In this document: piece by piece, positions 18,269 through 27,378 of the stretch
How positions within the stretch are numbered: the first letter of the stretch is position 1
Layout: every line of letters begins with the position of its first letter
Assembly: GCA_963750995.1 (NCBI GenBank)
Contig: CAVVST010000005.1
Location: 1,178,001-1,242,000 of the forward strand
Length of the DNA stretch: 64,000 nt
Direction: 5' to 3'
DNA from: CAVVST01 sp963750995
Lineage (GTDB): Bacteria; Acidobacteriota; Vicinamibacteria; Vicinamibacterales; UBA2999
Position numbers and translations under genes: made by a program
Notes under the pieces: generated by a model
What the model saw: the letters and a program-made list of their open reading frames with translations, nothing else
Databases searched by the model: none
Told to the model about the DNA's origin: nothing

Positions 18269-19341
18269 GCAACGTCCGCAGCACACTCGTGTTCCGCGCG
18301 ACCGCCCTCGCGCTGTCTTTCGCCGCCGGCCTCGGCGCCGCGGAGACACTGGTGCGGGTATTCATGCCGCAGGACCTGGGCGTCCTCGCGCCCTGGTACG
18401 AGAGTCATCCCGTGTACCGTTTCCGGCACTATCCCAACATGGACGCCGTGAGAGCGTGGGGACACCCGTACCGGCTTCGGACGAACAGCCAGGGCATCAG
18501 ATCCGATCGCGGCGAAGCGTATGACTCGCCGCTCGAAACACGGATTGTCGTCCACGGTGACTCGCTCACGCTTGGAGTAGGGGTCGAGAACGAGGACACC
18601 TTCGTGCACCGCACAGAGCGGCGGCTGAGGCAGAGATCTGACGCCGTCGATGTGTTGAACCTGGGCGTCAGCGGACACGGCCCGGACCAGGAATACCTGC
18701 TCTTTCAGGAAGAGGGCCGGAGGTATTCTCCCCGAATCTGCGTCATCGCCGTCTGTCTCACGAACGACCTTGATGAAGTGGCGTGGTCGCGCGCCGCATT
18801 TCGCCTGGACGGCGATCGGCTGACGTATGTTCCGTATGACGCGCCGCTCGCCAAACAGCTCGCTGAAACGCAGGTCTACCGATGGCTGGCGAGCCGTTCG
18901 CACCTGCTCGTCCTGGCGCGCTATAACCTCGTCGACGCGCGCATTCAGGCACGCGAGTTCACCGACCAGGAAATGCGACCGCCGCCGCTGTCGCTGGCGC
19001 TGGCGATCTACCGCGATTTCACCGCCGCCATACGAGATGAAGGCGCCGTCCCTGTGATCGTCCTGCTGCCCTCCCAGCATCAGATCGCGCAGCGCAGGGG
19101 GGTGCCCGCCGAGGCACCGGGCCGCTCGGCCGTCATGCTCCGTGAGGCGCTGCTGCAGTTCTGCGCAGCCAACGCCGTCACCTGCATCGACGCCCTCGAT
19201 GGCTTCGGGAAGAGCGATGTGCCGTTCGACGAGCTGTTCATTCCCGGCGATGATCATTTCAGCGCCGCCGGTCATCGCGTGATTACCGACGTGCTTACGG
19301 AGCCGCTCGCGCGGATTCTCGATTCCCTCAGCGAGCGCTGA
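18265..19341 (+). CDS. SGNH/GDSL hydrolase-family protein, membrane-anchored
   Basis: A 358-residue protein with an N-terminal hydrophobic segment (STLVFRATALALSFAAGLGA), then a periplasm-facing SGNH domain. VVHGDSLTLGVGVENEDTF is block I with the nucleophilic Ser, NLGVSGHGPDQEYL is block II (Gly), VCLTNDLDE is block III (Asn), and IPGDDHFSAAGHRV is block V with the catalytic Asp-x2-His. All four signature blocks are intact. In glycan loci such enzymes act as O-acetyl esterases or acetyltransferases; which applies is not evident. GTG start in a GTGA overlap. Confidence 0.82.
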   Translation: MSNVRSTLVFRATALALSFAAGLGAAETLVRVFMPQDLGVLAPWYESHPVYRFRHYPNMDAVRAWGHPYRLRTNSQGIRSDRGEAYDSPLETRIVVHGDSLTLGVGVENEDTFVHRTERRLRQRSDAVDVLNLGVSGHGPDQEYLLFQEEGRRYSPRICVIAVCLTNDLDEVAWSRAAFRLDGDRLTYVPYDAPLAKQLAETQVYRWLASRSHLLVLARYNLVDARIQAREFTDQEMRPPPLSLALAIYRDFTAAIRDEGAVPVIVLLPSQHQIAQRRGVPAEAPGRSAVMLREALLQFCAANAVTCIDALDGFGKSDVPFDELFIPGDDHFSAAGHRVITDVLTEPLARILDSLSER

Positions 19342-19357
19342 CGTCTTGAGGAAATCA

Positions 19358-19642
19358 ATGGACAGATCGGTGACCGCAGCCTGCGACATGGCGAGCGTCG
19401 CCGCTCTGGCGTACCTCGTCGTCTGGCGCGTGTTCTCCGCGTTTCCACCGGACTTCCGCTCTGCGCTCGATCGGGCCGGCGTTCCCATCCTCGATCTGGC
19501 GGTTCTCGCCCAATCCACTCTCCCGTATGACGTTCATCCCTATGCGGCTGGTTATCGTACGATCGCCGCGGGAATCGCAGCGTCGCACCTCACATCGCTG
19601 GCCTACGGGCGCGCGACGGACCGGAAGGATCGGGATGAGTAG
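19358..19642 (+). CDS. Small hypothetical membrane protein
   Basis: A 94-residue protein with one clear transmembrane segment (MASVAALAYLVVWRVFSAFP) and a moderately polar remainder. No family is recognised. An in-frame TTG at 19346 exists, but ATG 19358 has a GAGGA Shine-Dalgarno at correct spacing. The stop lies 8 nt inside the next gene, an overlap typical of real pairs in this locus. It could be an accessory subunit of the following GT-C-like protein. Confidence 0.5.
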   Translation: MDRSVTAACDMASVAALAYLVVWRVFSAFPPDFRSALDRAGVPILDLAVLAQSTLPYDVHPYAAGYRTIAAGIAASHLTSLAYGRATDRKDRDE

Positions 19643-20788
19643 TCGCGCCGCCGCCTGGCCCCTGCTTGCGGCAGTCGCGCTTTCACTCATCTGGATCCCG
19701 ATCCTGAATCGTGGTTTTTCGTCCGATGACTTTGAGCGCGTTCCCACCACATGGCGGATTTCCTGGACGATCCCCTGAAGTTGGACGGCCGCCCGGTGGA
19801 GATGCTGTCGTTCGCCCTCTTGCCGAAGCATCCGGCGGTCCACCATGCCGTGAGCCTGCTCATGTACGTCGCGTGCATCGGCATCATGTGGCTCGTCTGC
19901 CGGCGGTTGGCGCCAGGAGCCTGGTCGGCGTTCCTGGCCCTCTCATCCTTCTTTCACCCCGCGTTCCTCTGGGGGGTCACGTGGATCGCGCAGCGTTCCA
20001 CCCTTTTCGTCATCTTCTTCGTGCTGGCGGCGATCGCGGCGACGCGAACTCCGGCCAGACTGGCGATGATCGTCACGGGCAGCGCCATGAGAACGCCGTA
20101 TATCTTCCAGAACCTGGTCTTTTCTTTCCAGCTCCTCCGGCGACGGCAGTTCGCCGCGAGTGTGATTCCCTTCGTCTGCCTGCTGGCCTTCGGTTTCACC
20201 GGATACGTGACCTACTACGACCGCGCAACCGGCATCGACACGCTTGCGAATTCCTCCATTCCGATCGCAGTGTCGCTGCCCCTGCGAATCGTCAAACTGC
20301 TCGAGGGCGTGTTCTACGTGTTCGCCCCGATCCCGATGTTTGCAATCGCCATCTGGGCACCGCCGCTCGCCTTGATTGGTTATGCCGCGTGCTGGATTGC
20401 GATCGCGCGTTCACTACAACCGATCCGCAGGGACGATCTCTGGGTTCCTGCGATGGCCCTCGCGATGTACATCCCGTTTGTGTTTGCGTCAGAGGTGCGG
20501 GTGACGGGAGAAGCTGCCGTCATGACGTTTCTGGCCGTAGCATGCGCCACCTCGGGCCGGTGGCTGCTGTCGAGAAAGATCGCCGTTGTCGGTATCCTCG
20601 TGCTGAATCTCATGGGCATTGCACTGAACTATGGCGTGTTCTCTTCACAGCAAGACGACATCCGCGGAACATGGGTTTCACTGGACTCGTCACAGCCTGT
20701 CTATGCGTACCGTGAATGGCGCGAAGACGTTCGCCGACGGGTCCTCGCGACACTTGGCCTGAGTGCGCCAGGTAGGACGTTCGAATAG
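19635..20788 (+). CDS. GT-C-like polytopic membrane protein (frameshifted)
   Basis: Integral membrane protein of about 384 residues after repair. Frame one (ATG 19635, preceded by GGAAGGA) gives one hydrophobic segment, WPLLAAVALSLIWIPILN, then RGFSSDDFERVPT, an acidic loop after TM1 as in GT-C glycosyltransferases. Frame two continues MADFLDDPLKLDGRPVEML with several more membrane helices. Restoring one C in CC at 19747-19748 joins the two in frame (VPTHMADF). This is one of the few shifts in the window that behaves as a missing base. It probably transfers a sugar from a polyprenyl-phosphate donor at the periplasmic side. No catalytic assignment beyond the DD motif is possible. Confidence 0.65.
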
Positions 20789-21762
20789 TGAGGTATCTCG
20801 TCACCGGTGCCGCGGGGTTCATCGGCAGCCACTTGACCGATGCGCTGATCGCGCGCGGCCACGAAGTCGTCGGCCTCGACAACTTCTCGACCGGGCAGGA
20901 TCGGTTCCTCGAAGACGCGCTGCACGCCGACCGGTTCACGCTGATCCGCGGTGATCTGCTCGACGGCTTCTCGCTGCGCCGCGGGATGCAGGGCGTAGAC
21001 GCGGTCTACCACATGGCGGCGAACGCCGATATCCGCGGCGGCCTCAATACACCGCGCACCGACCTGCAGCAGAACACCGTCGCGACGTTCGACGTGCTCG
21101 AAGCGATGCGCGCGGCCGGCTGCACCCGCATCGTCTTTGCCTCGTCTGCCGCCGCACTTGGTGAGCCGGCACAGGTGCCGACGCCGGAGACCTGCCCCAT
21201 TCCGACGCAGACCTCGCTGTACGGCGCGTCGAAGATGGCGTGCGAAGGACTGATCTCGGCGTACTGCGAAGGCTACGGGTTCGAGGGGTATGCCTTCCGG
21301 TTCGTCTCGCTGCTGGGGCCGCGGTATCCGCACGGCCACGTATTCGACTTCGTCAAGCAGCTCGTCGCCGATCCGTCGCGGCTGCGCATCCTCGGCGACG
21401 GCTCGCAGCGCAAGAGCTACCTCCACGTCGAAGACTGCGTGCGTGCGCTGATTCAGATCTGCGAGGTCGTGCGGCCGGCGCTTCGCGGGCCGCGGCGCTT
21501 CGAGGTCTACCATCTCGGCGTCCCCGCGTTCTGCTACGTCCGCGATTCCGCGCGATGGATCTGCGAGGAGCTTGGGCTGTCGCCGCAGCTCGAGTACGGC
21601 ACCGGCAACCGCGGATGGATCGGCGACAATCCGTTCGTGTGGCTGGACGTGCAGAAGGCGATGAGCGCCGGGTGGGCGCCGGTGCACGACATCGAGTCCT
21701 CCGTGCGTGAAACCGCACGATGGCTCGTGGCCAATCGCTGGCTCCTCGATCAGCGGCGATGA
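20788..21762 (+). CDS. NAD-dependent nucleotide-sugar epimerase (UDP-glucose 4-epimerase family)
   Basis: Extended SDR, 324 residues. YLVTGAAGFIGSHLTDAL has the cofactor loop at residues ~7-13, VVGLDNFSTGQDRF is the NAD ribose-binding Asp region, FASSAAALGEP carries the catalytic Ser, and YGASK has the Tyr at residue 145. SYLHVEDCV and the C-terminal NPFVWLDVQKAMSAGWAP are usual for GalE/WbpP-like enzymes. It starts in a TAGTG overlap and ends in an ATGA overlap with the heptose fusion gene, so it belongs to the same operon and might act on a heptose nucleotide; that is inference. Confidence 0.82.
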   Translation: MRYLVTGAAGFIGSHLTDALIARGHEVVGLDNFSTGQDRFLEDALHADRFTLIRGDLLDGFSLRRGMQGVDAVYHMAANADIRGGLNTPRTDLQQNTVATFDVLEAMRAAGCTRIVFASSAAALGEPAQVPTPETCPIPTQTSLYGASKMACEGLISAYCEGYGFEGYAFRFVSLLGPRYPHGHVFDFVKQLVADPSRLRILGDGSQRKSYLHVEDCVRALIQICEVVRPALRGPRRFEVYHLGVPAFCYVRDSARWICEELGLSPQLEYGTGNRGWIGDNPFVWLDVQKAMSAGWAPVHDIESSVRETARWLVANRWLLDQRR

Positions 21763-23675
21763 GCGAAGCCTGCGACGTCGCGATCCTGGCGGGCGGCCAG
21801 GGCACGCGCCTCCGCGAGCGGGCGGGCACCCTGCCCAAGCCGATGGTGCCGCTGCTCGGCCGCCCGATTCTCGACTATCAGCTCGATCTCTGCCGCGCGC
21901 ACGGCTATCGCCGCGTGCTGCTGCTCGTGCACTACGGCCACGAGGCGATCCGCGCGCACGTCGGCGACGGCGAACGCTACGGCATCTCGGTCGAGTACGC
22001 TGTCGAAACGACGCCGCGCGGCACCGCCGGCGCGCTGCGAGACAGCTTGCCACGGCTGGCCGAGACCTTCCTCGTGCTGTACGGCGATACCTATCTCGAC
22101 GTCGACCTGCGGCGCATACGTGATGCGCACGCGGCAAGCGACGCCGACGCCACGCTCTTCGTCCATCCGAACGATCACCCGCAGGATTCGGACCTGGTCG
22201 AGATCAACGACGCGGGCTTCATCACTGCGCTCCATCCCTATCCACATCCCGAAGACACCGAATACGAAAATCTCGTCAATGCCGCGCTCTACGTGATGCG
22301 CCGCGCGGGACTCGAGCCCCTGATTCCGGCGGAAGGCAAGGCGGACCTCGCGAAGCACCTCTTTCCGCAGATGTTGCAGTCCGGCAGCCGTCTGTTCGGA
22401 TATGTCTCGCCCGAATACATCAAGGATGTCGGCACGCCCGATCGCCTCGACCGCGTCGCGGCCGATATCGGCGCGGGCATGCCCGACCGCCTGTCGTCAC
22501 GAGGCCTGCGTTCGGCGGTGTTTCTCGACCGCGACGGCACGCTGAACGAGGAGGTCGAGTACCTCAGCAGGCCGGATCAACTGGCGCTTCTCCCTGGCGT
22601 GCCGGAAGCGCTTCAGCGCCTGAACCGATCGGGCCACCTCGCGGTGGTGGTCACCAATCAGTCGGTGGTCGCGCGGGGCGATGTCACGCACGCCGGCTTG
22701 AAGCAGATTCACACCCGCCTGACGCACCTGCTCGGCGCCCGCCATGCCTACGTCGATCGGATTTACGTGTGCCCTCATCATCCGGATCGCGGATTCCCCG
22801 GCGAGGTCAGCGAGCTGAAAATCGCATGCAGCTGCCGCAAGCCCGGGACGGGGATGGTGGACGAGGCTTGCCGCGATCTGCAGATTGGTCGGCGGACCTC
22901 CTGGATCGTGGGGGACACGACGTCCGACCTGGAGACCGGCCGCCGGGCGGGGCTCCGTACCGTCCTGGTCCGCACCGGCCACGCGGGACAGGACGGTCGC
23001 TTTCCGTTTCGCCCCGACTATGTCGTGTTCGATTTGTCGGCGGCGATATCCTGGATCCTCGACGGACATCCGGCCATGCGGCGTCGCCTGGCACCTGTGG
23101 CCGAAGCGGCTCTCACAGCTCGTCTCGTGGTGATTGGCGGACTGGCGCGGTCGGGGAAGAGTTCGGCGGCGCAGGTCCTGCGCGAGATTCTGGCCGATCG
23201 GGGCCGTACTGCGCACATCTTCCCGCTCGATTCATGGCTGAAGCCGGTGGCCGAAAGGACCGAAGGAACAGGTGTGGCCTCCCGGTACGATCTCGAGACG
23301 ATGCTGACGACGGTAAGGCCGTTGCTGCGGCTGCAGACGCGGGTGTCGGTGAGCCTGCCGATCTACGACCGCGCCCGCCGCGCGCCGTACGGCCGCCCGG
23401 TGGAGATGTCGATCGATCCGGGCGACGTGATCCTGGTTGAGGGCGTGCCGGCCCTGCTCGTCGAGGAATTGAGCGCTGCGGCGGGTGTTCGCGTGCATCT
23501 CGAGATGCCCGAGCCGGCGCGCGTGGAACGGCTGCGCGCGGACTACCGCTGGCGCGGCGCCGCCGATAGCGCGGTCGATGCGCTGGTTGCGTCGCGCACC
23601 AAGGACGAAACCGCGCCGGTGCTCGGCGCGCGCTCACGCGCCGACTTCATCGTCGCCGCCTGGACTGCCGAATGA
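21759..23675 (+). CDS. Trifunctional HddC-GmhB-kinase-like fusion (GDP-heptose synthesis)
   Basis: A 638-residue protein with three domains. Residues ~1-238: a nucleotidyltransferase with VAILAGGQGTRLRERAGTLP and KPMVPL, YGDTYLDVD and VGTPDRL, like HddC, which makes GDP-D-glycero-D-manno-heptose from heptose 1-phosphate. Residues ~250-430: a HAD-IIIA phosphatase with VFLDRDGTLNEE (catalytic Asp at ~257), VVTNQS, the zinc-loop cysteines around CPHHPDRGFPG and CSCRKPGTGM, and VGDTTSDLE, which match GmhB. Residues ~455-638: a P-loop domain, VIGGLARSGKSSAAQVL (Lys ~467), then FPLDSWLKP, LPIYDRARRAPYG and ILVEGVPALL, resembling uridine kinase/phosphoribulokinase. The role of this third domain is unknown. 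Both ends overlap neighbouring genes by 4 nt. Confidence 0.85.
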   Translation: MSEACDVAILAGGQGTRLRERAGTLPKPMVPLLGRPILDYQLDLCRAHGYRRVLLLVHYGHEAIRAHVGDGERYGISVEYAVETTPRGTAGALRDSLPRLAETFLVLYGDTYLDVDLRRIRDAHAASDADATLFVHPNDHPQDSDLVEINDAGFITALHPYPHPEDTEYENLVNAALYVMRRAGLEPLIPAEGKADLAKHLFPQMLQSGSRLFGYVSPEYIKDVGTPDRLDRVAADIGAGMPDRLSSRGLRSAVFLDRDGTLNEEVEYLSRPDQLALLPGVPEALQRLNRSGHLAVVVTNQSVVARGDVTHAGLKQIHTRLTHLLGARHAYVDRIYVCPHHPDRGFPGEVSELKIACSCRKPGTGMVDEACRDLQIGRRTSWIVGDTTSDLETGRRAGLRTVLVRTGHAGQDGRFPFRPDYVVFDLSAAISWILDGHPAMRRRLAPVAEAALTARLVVIGGLARSGKSSAAQVLREILADRGRTAHIFPLDSWLKPVAERTEGTGVASRYDLETMLTTVRPLLRLQTRVSVSLPIYDRARRAPYGRPVEMSIDPGDVILVEGVPALLVEELSAAAGVRVHLEMPEPARVERLRADYRWRGAADSAVDALVASRTKDETAPVLGARSRADFIVAAWTAE

Positions 23676-24658
23676 TCGTCAGCAAGACCCCTTTCCGTAT
23701 GAGCTTCGTCGGCGGCGGCAGCGATCTGCCTGGCTTCTACCGCGAGGAACTCGGCGCGGTCGTATCGACGGCGATCGACAAATACATGTACATCGCCGTG
23801 AACCGGAAGTTCGACCAGAAAATCCGGATCTCCTATTCACGTACCGAGGAAGTCGAGACGCCACAACAGATCGAGCATCCGCTCGTGCGCCATGCCCTCG
23901 ATGTGTCGGGCATCGACGGCGGCATCGAGATCGCGTCGATGGCCGACATCCCCTCTCGAGGGACGGGGCTCGGATCGTCGAGCGCGTACACCGTCGGGCT
24001 GCTGAACGCGCTGTTCGCCTATCGGAACGAGTACGTGTCGAAGGACGCGCTCGCGCGGCTTGCCTGCGAGATCGAGATCGAGCGTTGCAACGAGCCGATC
24101 GGCAAGCAAGATCAGTACGCCGCCGCGCACGGCGGCCTGAACCTCATTCGCTTCCATCCCGACAATTCCGTGTCGGTTGACCCGATCATCTGCGCCCCGA
24201 CGGTGCTCGCCCAGTTCGAGGCGTCGACCCTGGTCTTTTACACCGGCCGGGCCCGGAGCGCCTCGAAGATCCTGTCCGGCCAGGCGGCGACGATCACGAC
24301 CAACCGCCGTCTCATGCGCCGCATGGTGCAGCTCGCCTTCGACCTCAAGATCGAGCTCGAGTCGGCGCGGCTCGAAAGCGTGGGGACGATTCTCGACGAG
24401 AACTGGTGCCTGAAGAAGCAGATGAGCGACGGCGTCTCCGACGGCCAGATCGACGAGTGGTATGAGACCGGCAAATCGAATGGCGCGCTGGGCGGCAAGC
24501 TCCTCGGCGCCGGCCAGGGCGGGTTCCTGATGTTCTTCGCGCCGCCGGATCTGCATACCCGCATCACGCGGGCGCTCGCGGATCTCAAGCCGGTCAGCTT
24601 CCGGTTCGATCGCACTGGCTCGCAGATCGTCTTCTACCAGCCCGTGGACCTGCCGTGA
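23672..24658 (+). CDS. hddA: GHMP kinase, D-glycero-D-manno-heptose 7-phosphate kinase-like
   Basis: GHMP-superfamily sugar kinase, 328 residues. VSKTPFRMSFVGGGSDLPGF is the conserved N-terminal substrate motif, SRGTGLGSSSAYTVGLLNAL is the ATP-binding P-loop-like motif 2, IGKQDQYAAAHGGLN is the conserved catalytic Asp region, and KLLGAGQGGFLMF is motif 3. These match HddA, which phosphorylates heptose 7-phosphate at C1. Its neighbours supply the isomerase before it in the pathway and the phosphatase and guanylyltransferase after it, so the assignment rests on both sequence and context. Confidence 0.85.
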   Translation: MIVSKTPFRMSFVGGGSDLPGFYREELGAVVSTAIDKYMYIAVNRKFDQKIRISYSRTEEVETPQQIEHPLVRHALDVSGIDGGIEIASMADIPSRGTGLGSSSAYTVGLLNALFAYRNEYVSKDALARLACEIEIERCNEPIGKQDQYAAAHGGLNLIRFHPDNSVSVDPIICAPTVLAQFEASTLVFYTGRARSASKILSGQAATITTNRRLMRRMVQLAFDLKIELESARLESVGTILDENWCLKKQMSDGVSDGQIDEWYETGKSNGALGGKLLGAGQGGFLMFFAPPDLHTRITRALADLKPVSFRFDRTGSQIVFYQPVDLP

Positions 24659-25227
24659 GCACCGACTTCTCGGTCGCGAATTACCTTTCCGCGCACGCGC
24701 GTCTGGCGGACAAGCTCGACCCGCGTGCGTTCCAGTCCGGTATCGATGCGGTGCGGCGCGCGTTCGAGGCCGGCACGCAGATCATCGCCTGCGGAAACGG
24801 CGGCAGCGCCCATGCGGCGTCGCACTACATCACCGACTGGAACAAGATGGTGAACCTGACGACCGGCAGGAAGTTTCGCGGCATTTCCCTCTGCGACAAC
24901 ATCGGCATCGTCACCGCCTTTGCCAACGATGGGTCCTACGACGAGGTGTTCGCGGGCCAACTCAAGGCGATACTCGCCCCCGGCGACCTGGTGGTCGCGA
25001 TCAGCGGCAGCGGCAACTCGAAGAATGTCGTGAAGGCCGTCGAGTATGCGAATCAGGCGGGAGCAGAAACGCTGGCGATTGTCGGCTACGACGGCGGAAC
25101 GCTGAAGAAAATCGCCAGGCACTGCGTGTGGGTACCGTCGTTCGACATGCAACTGTGCGAAGACCTCCACCTGATGTTCGGCCACATGGTCATGAAAACA
25201 CTCTGCGGGTGTCGGATCGAAGACTAG
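24655..25227 (+). CDS. gmhA: Phosphoheptose isomerase (SIS domain)
   Basis: A 190-residue SIS-domain protein that would convert sedoheptulose 7-phosphate to D-glycero-D-manno-heptose 7-phosphate. IIACGNGGSAHAASHYITDW is the sugar-phosphate-binding loop, AISGSGNSKNVVKAVEYA is the SIS signature, and MQLCEDLHLMFGHMVMKTL is the conserved GmhA C-terminus with the active-site Glu-Asp-x-His. GTG start in an overlap with hddA. The 3' end overlaps a convergent aminotransferase gene by 38 nt, so transcription from both sides meets here. Confidence 0.88.
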   Translation: MSTDFSVANYLSAHARLADKLDPRAFQSGIDAVRRAFEAGTQIIACGNGGSAHAASHYITDWNKMVNLTTGRKFRGISLCDNIGIVTAFANDGSYDEVFAGQLKAILAPGDLVVAISGSGNSKNVVKAVEYANQAGAETLAIVGYDGGTLKKIARHCVWVPSFDMQLCEDLHLMFGHMVMKTLCGCRIED

Positions 25228-26314
25228 CCCGCAGCGCCTCGCAGACCCGGTCCTGCTCGGCATCCGTCAGCGACGGATACATCGGCAGCGAGAAAATGTC
25301 GCGCGCCGCCTGTTCGGTCACCGGCAGCGATCCCTCACCCGCGCCGAATTGCCGATACGCACGCATCGTATGAATCGGCCATGGATAGTGGATGCCGACC
25401 GTCACTCCCTGCTCCGTCAAGGCCGCAATTATTTTCTCGCGGGCCGCGTGACGGACGACGTACAGGTGATACACGTGGCGGTTGCCAGGCTTCGTCATCG
25501 GCAGGACGAGACCGCTATCGCGGAGCTGCTCGTCATAGCGGCGCGCGAGCGCCTGGCGCCGCTCGATATAGCTTTCGATACGCCGCAGTTTGCGTCGCAG
25601 GATCTCGGCGTGCAGCTCGTCGAGGCGGGAGTTGTAGCCATGTTCTTCAGCGTAGTAGGTTCGCTCCGTGCCGTAGGCGCGGAGCCTCCGAACCCGTCCG
25701 GCGAGCGCCTCGTCCCTGGTCAGCACCATCCCGCCATCGCCGTACGCACCGAGAATCTTCGTCGGGTAGAACGAGAAGACAGACATGCGGGACATCGCCC
25801 CGGCGCGGCGTCCGCGATAGTCCGCGCCCGTGCTTTGCGCGCAGTCCTCGACCACGGCGAGACGATGCCGGGTAGCCACGGCCTGTACCGCGTCCATGTC
25901 CGCGCACTGGCCGAACAAGTGGACTGGGACAATGCAACGGGTACGGGGCGTTATCGCCGATTCGAGCTGCGTGGCGTCCATCAGGTAACTGTCTGGTTCG
26001 ATGTCGACAAATCGCGGCGTCGCGCCCGCGGTGACGATGGCTGAGACCGTGGGGATGGCCGTGTTGGAGGTCGTGATGATCTCGTCGCCAGGCTGCAGAT
26101 CGAGTGCGCGAAGCGCAAGCACCAGCGCATCGGTACCGCTGTTGACCCCCACGCCGTGGCTCACGCCGCAGTAGGCCGCAAGCTCATGCTCGAACGACCG
26201 GACGCTGTCGCCAAGGATCAGCCGGCCGGATCGCAGAACGTGGTCGACCGCCGCCAGGATGTCGTCGCGTTCGGCGTCGTATTCTGCGCGATAATCCCAA
26301 ACTGGAATCGCCAT
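25190..26314 (-). CDS. DegT/DnrJ/EryC1/StrS-family PLP aminotransferase
   Basis: Sugar aminotransferase, 374 residues, convergent to the heptose operon. IPVWDYRAEYDAERDDILAA is a typical start, GVNSGTDALVLALRALDLQP is the phosphate-binding region, VVEDCAQSTGADY carries the PLP Asp, and SFYPTKILGAYGDGGM has the Schiff-base Lys at residue 186. GIHYPWPIH and SLPMYPSLTDAEQDRV near the end are family-typical. An upstream-extended frame exists, but the ATG at 26312-26314 gives the standard N-terminus. It is like enzymes making 3-amino or 4-amino sugars (FdtB/QdtB type); the exact product is not determined. Confidence 0.87.
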   Translation of the reverse strand: MAIPVWDYRAEYDAERDDILAAVDHVLRSGRLILGDSVRSFEHELAAYCGVSHGVGVNSGTDALVLALRALDLQPGDEIITTSNTAIPTVSAIVTAGATPRFVDIEPDSYLMDATQLESAITPRTRCIVPVHLFGQCADMDAVQAVATRHRLAVVEDCAQSTGADYRGRRAGAMSRMSVFSFYPTKILGAYGDGGMVLTRDEALAGRVRRLRAYGTERTYYAEEHGYNSRLDELHAEILRRKLRRIESYIERRQALARRYDEQLRDSGLVLPMTKPGNRHVYHLYVVRHAAREKIIAALTEQGVTVGIHYPWPIHTMRAYRQFGAGEGSLPVTEQAARDIFSLPMYPSLTDAEQDRVCEALRASLRSDTRRVFS

Positions 26315-26355
26315 CGGGGATGCAGAATACCTGAACCCGCTCCGATAGAACCCAC

Positions 26356-27378
26356 GTGCCCTCCCTCTCCCTGACCCCGACGCGCCCGCTGCTGAAGTGG
26401 GCGGGCGGCAAACGCCAGCTCCTGCCGGCGCTTCGGCAGCACTACCCCGCCGCATTTGACCGCTACGTCGAGCCGTTCCTGGGCAGCGGCGCGGTGTTTT
26501 TCGATCTGTTATCAGCGGGACGACTGCACGGAGGAGTCGTCAGGCTGGCGGATGCGAATCCTGACTTGATCGGCTGTTACCGCGCAGTCCGGGATGAACC
26601 GGAGGCGGTGATCGCCGCCCTCGACCGGCTTGAACGCGACCATCGCGCGCGCGGCAGCGAGTGTTACTACGAGGTTCGCGATCGCCGCTTCAACCCGGCG
26701 CGCGCTGAAGCGGCAGGTGCGCCGGCCTCAGGCCGATACGACGCGACACTCGCCGCCATGTTCATCTATCTGAATCGAACCGGATTCAACGGGCTCTTCC
26801 GGTTGAACCGGAGCGGGGCGTTCAACGTGCCGGCCGGACGGTATGCGGATCCGGCCATCTGTGAACCCGATCACATACGCTCGGTGGCGCGCGCCCTGTC
26901 GTCCGACGGAGTCAGCCTCGAATGCATGACGTTCGACAGAGCCCTCGCCGACGCTCGTGATGGCGATTTCATCTATTGTGATCCGCCTTACGTCCCCGTC
27001 AGCAAAACTGCACACTTTGCGCACTACACGGCGGGCGGGTTCGCCGAAGCTGATCACACGCGGCTGCTCGCGGCCCTGCTCGCGGCCGCCCGACGGGGAG
27101 CCACGATCCTCCTCTCGAATTCCAGCGCGCCCACGATGGTAAAAGCCTATACCGCCGCGCCGGTCCAGGAGGCTGGGCTGGTGATGCACCGCGTGCCTGC
27201 TCGCCGGGCGATTAACTCGCGGGCGGCGCTTCGGGGGCCGGTGGACGAACTGATTGTGACGAATGCGCCGGCCGCCGGTGGAAGAATGCGGGTGCCGCTC
27301 AGGATGCTGCGCGCCGGGCTAGGCTCCGGCGATCCACACCAGCTTCCGGCAACTCGGGCACGCGAACGCCAGGCGTAG
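26356..27378 (+). CDS. D12-class adenine-specific DNA methyltransferase (Dam-like)
   Basis: N6-adenine DNA methyltransferase of 340 residues. LLKWAGGKRQLLPAL is the D12 N-terminal motif X, YVEPFLGSGAVFFDLL is the SAM-binding FxGxG motif, FIYLNRTGFNGLFRLNRSG is the conserved central block, and DGDFIYCDPPYVPVS is the catalytic DPPY (Asp at residue 209). No restriction endonuclease is adjacent, so it looks like an orphan Dam-type methylase, and its recognition site cannot be read here. The last ~20 codons overlap a convergent small gene and may be poorly constrained. Confidence 0.85.
   Translation: MPSLSLTPTRPLLKWAGGKRQLLPALRQHYPAAFDRYVEPFLGSGAVFFDLLSAGRLHGGVVRLADANPDLIGCYRAVRDEPEAVIAALDRLERDHRARGSECYYEVRDRRFNPARAEAAGAPASGRYDATLAAMFIYLNRTGFNGLFRLNRSGAFNVPAGRYADPAICEPDHIRSVARALSSDGVSLECMTFDRALADARDGDFIYCDPPYVPVSKTAHFAHYTAGGFAEADHTRLLAALLAAARRGATILLSNSSAPTMVKAYTAAPVQEAGLVMHRVPARRAINSRAALRGPVDELIVTNAPAAGGRMRVPLRMLRAGLGSGDPHQLPATRARERQA

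Noticed and set aside
18061..19518. A 485-codon - strand frame
   Set aside because: Antisense to the SGNH hydrolase, whose four catalytic blocks are intact; no motif in the shadow.
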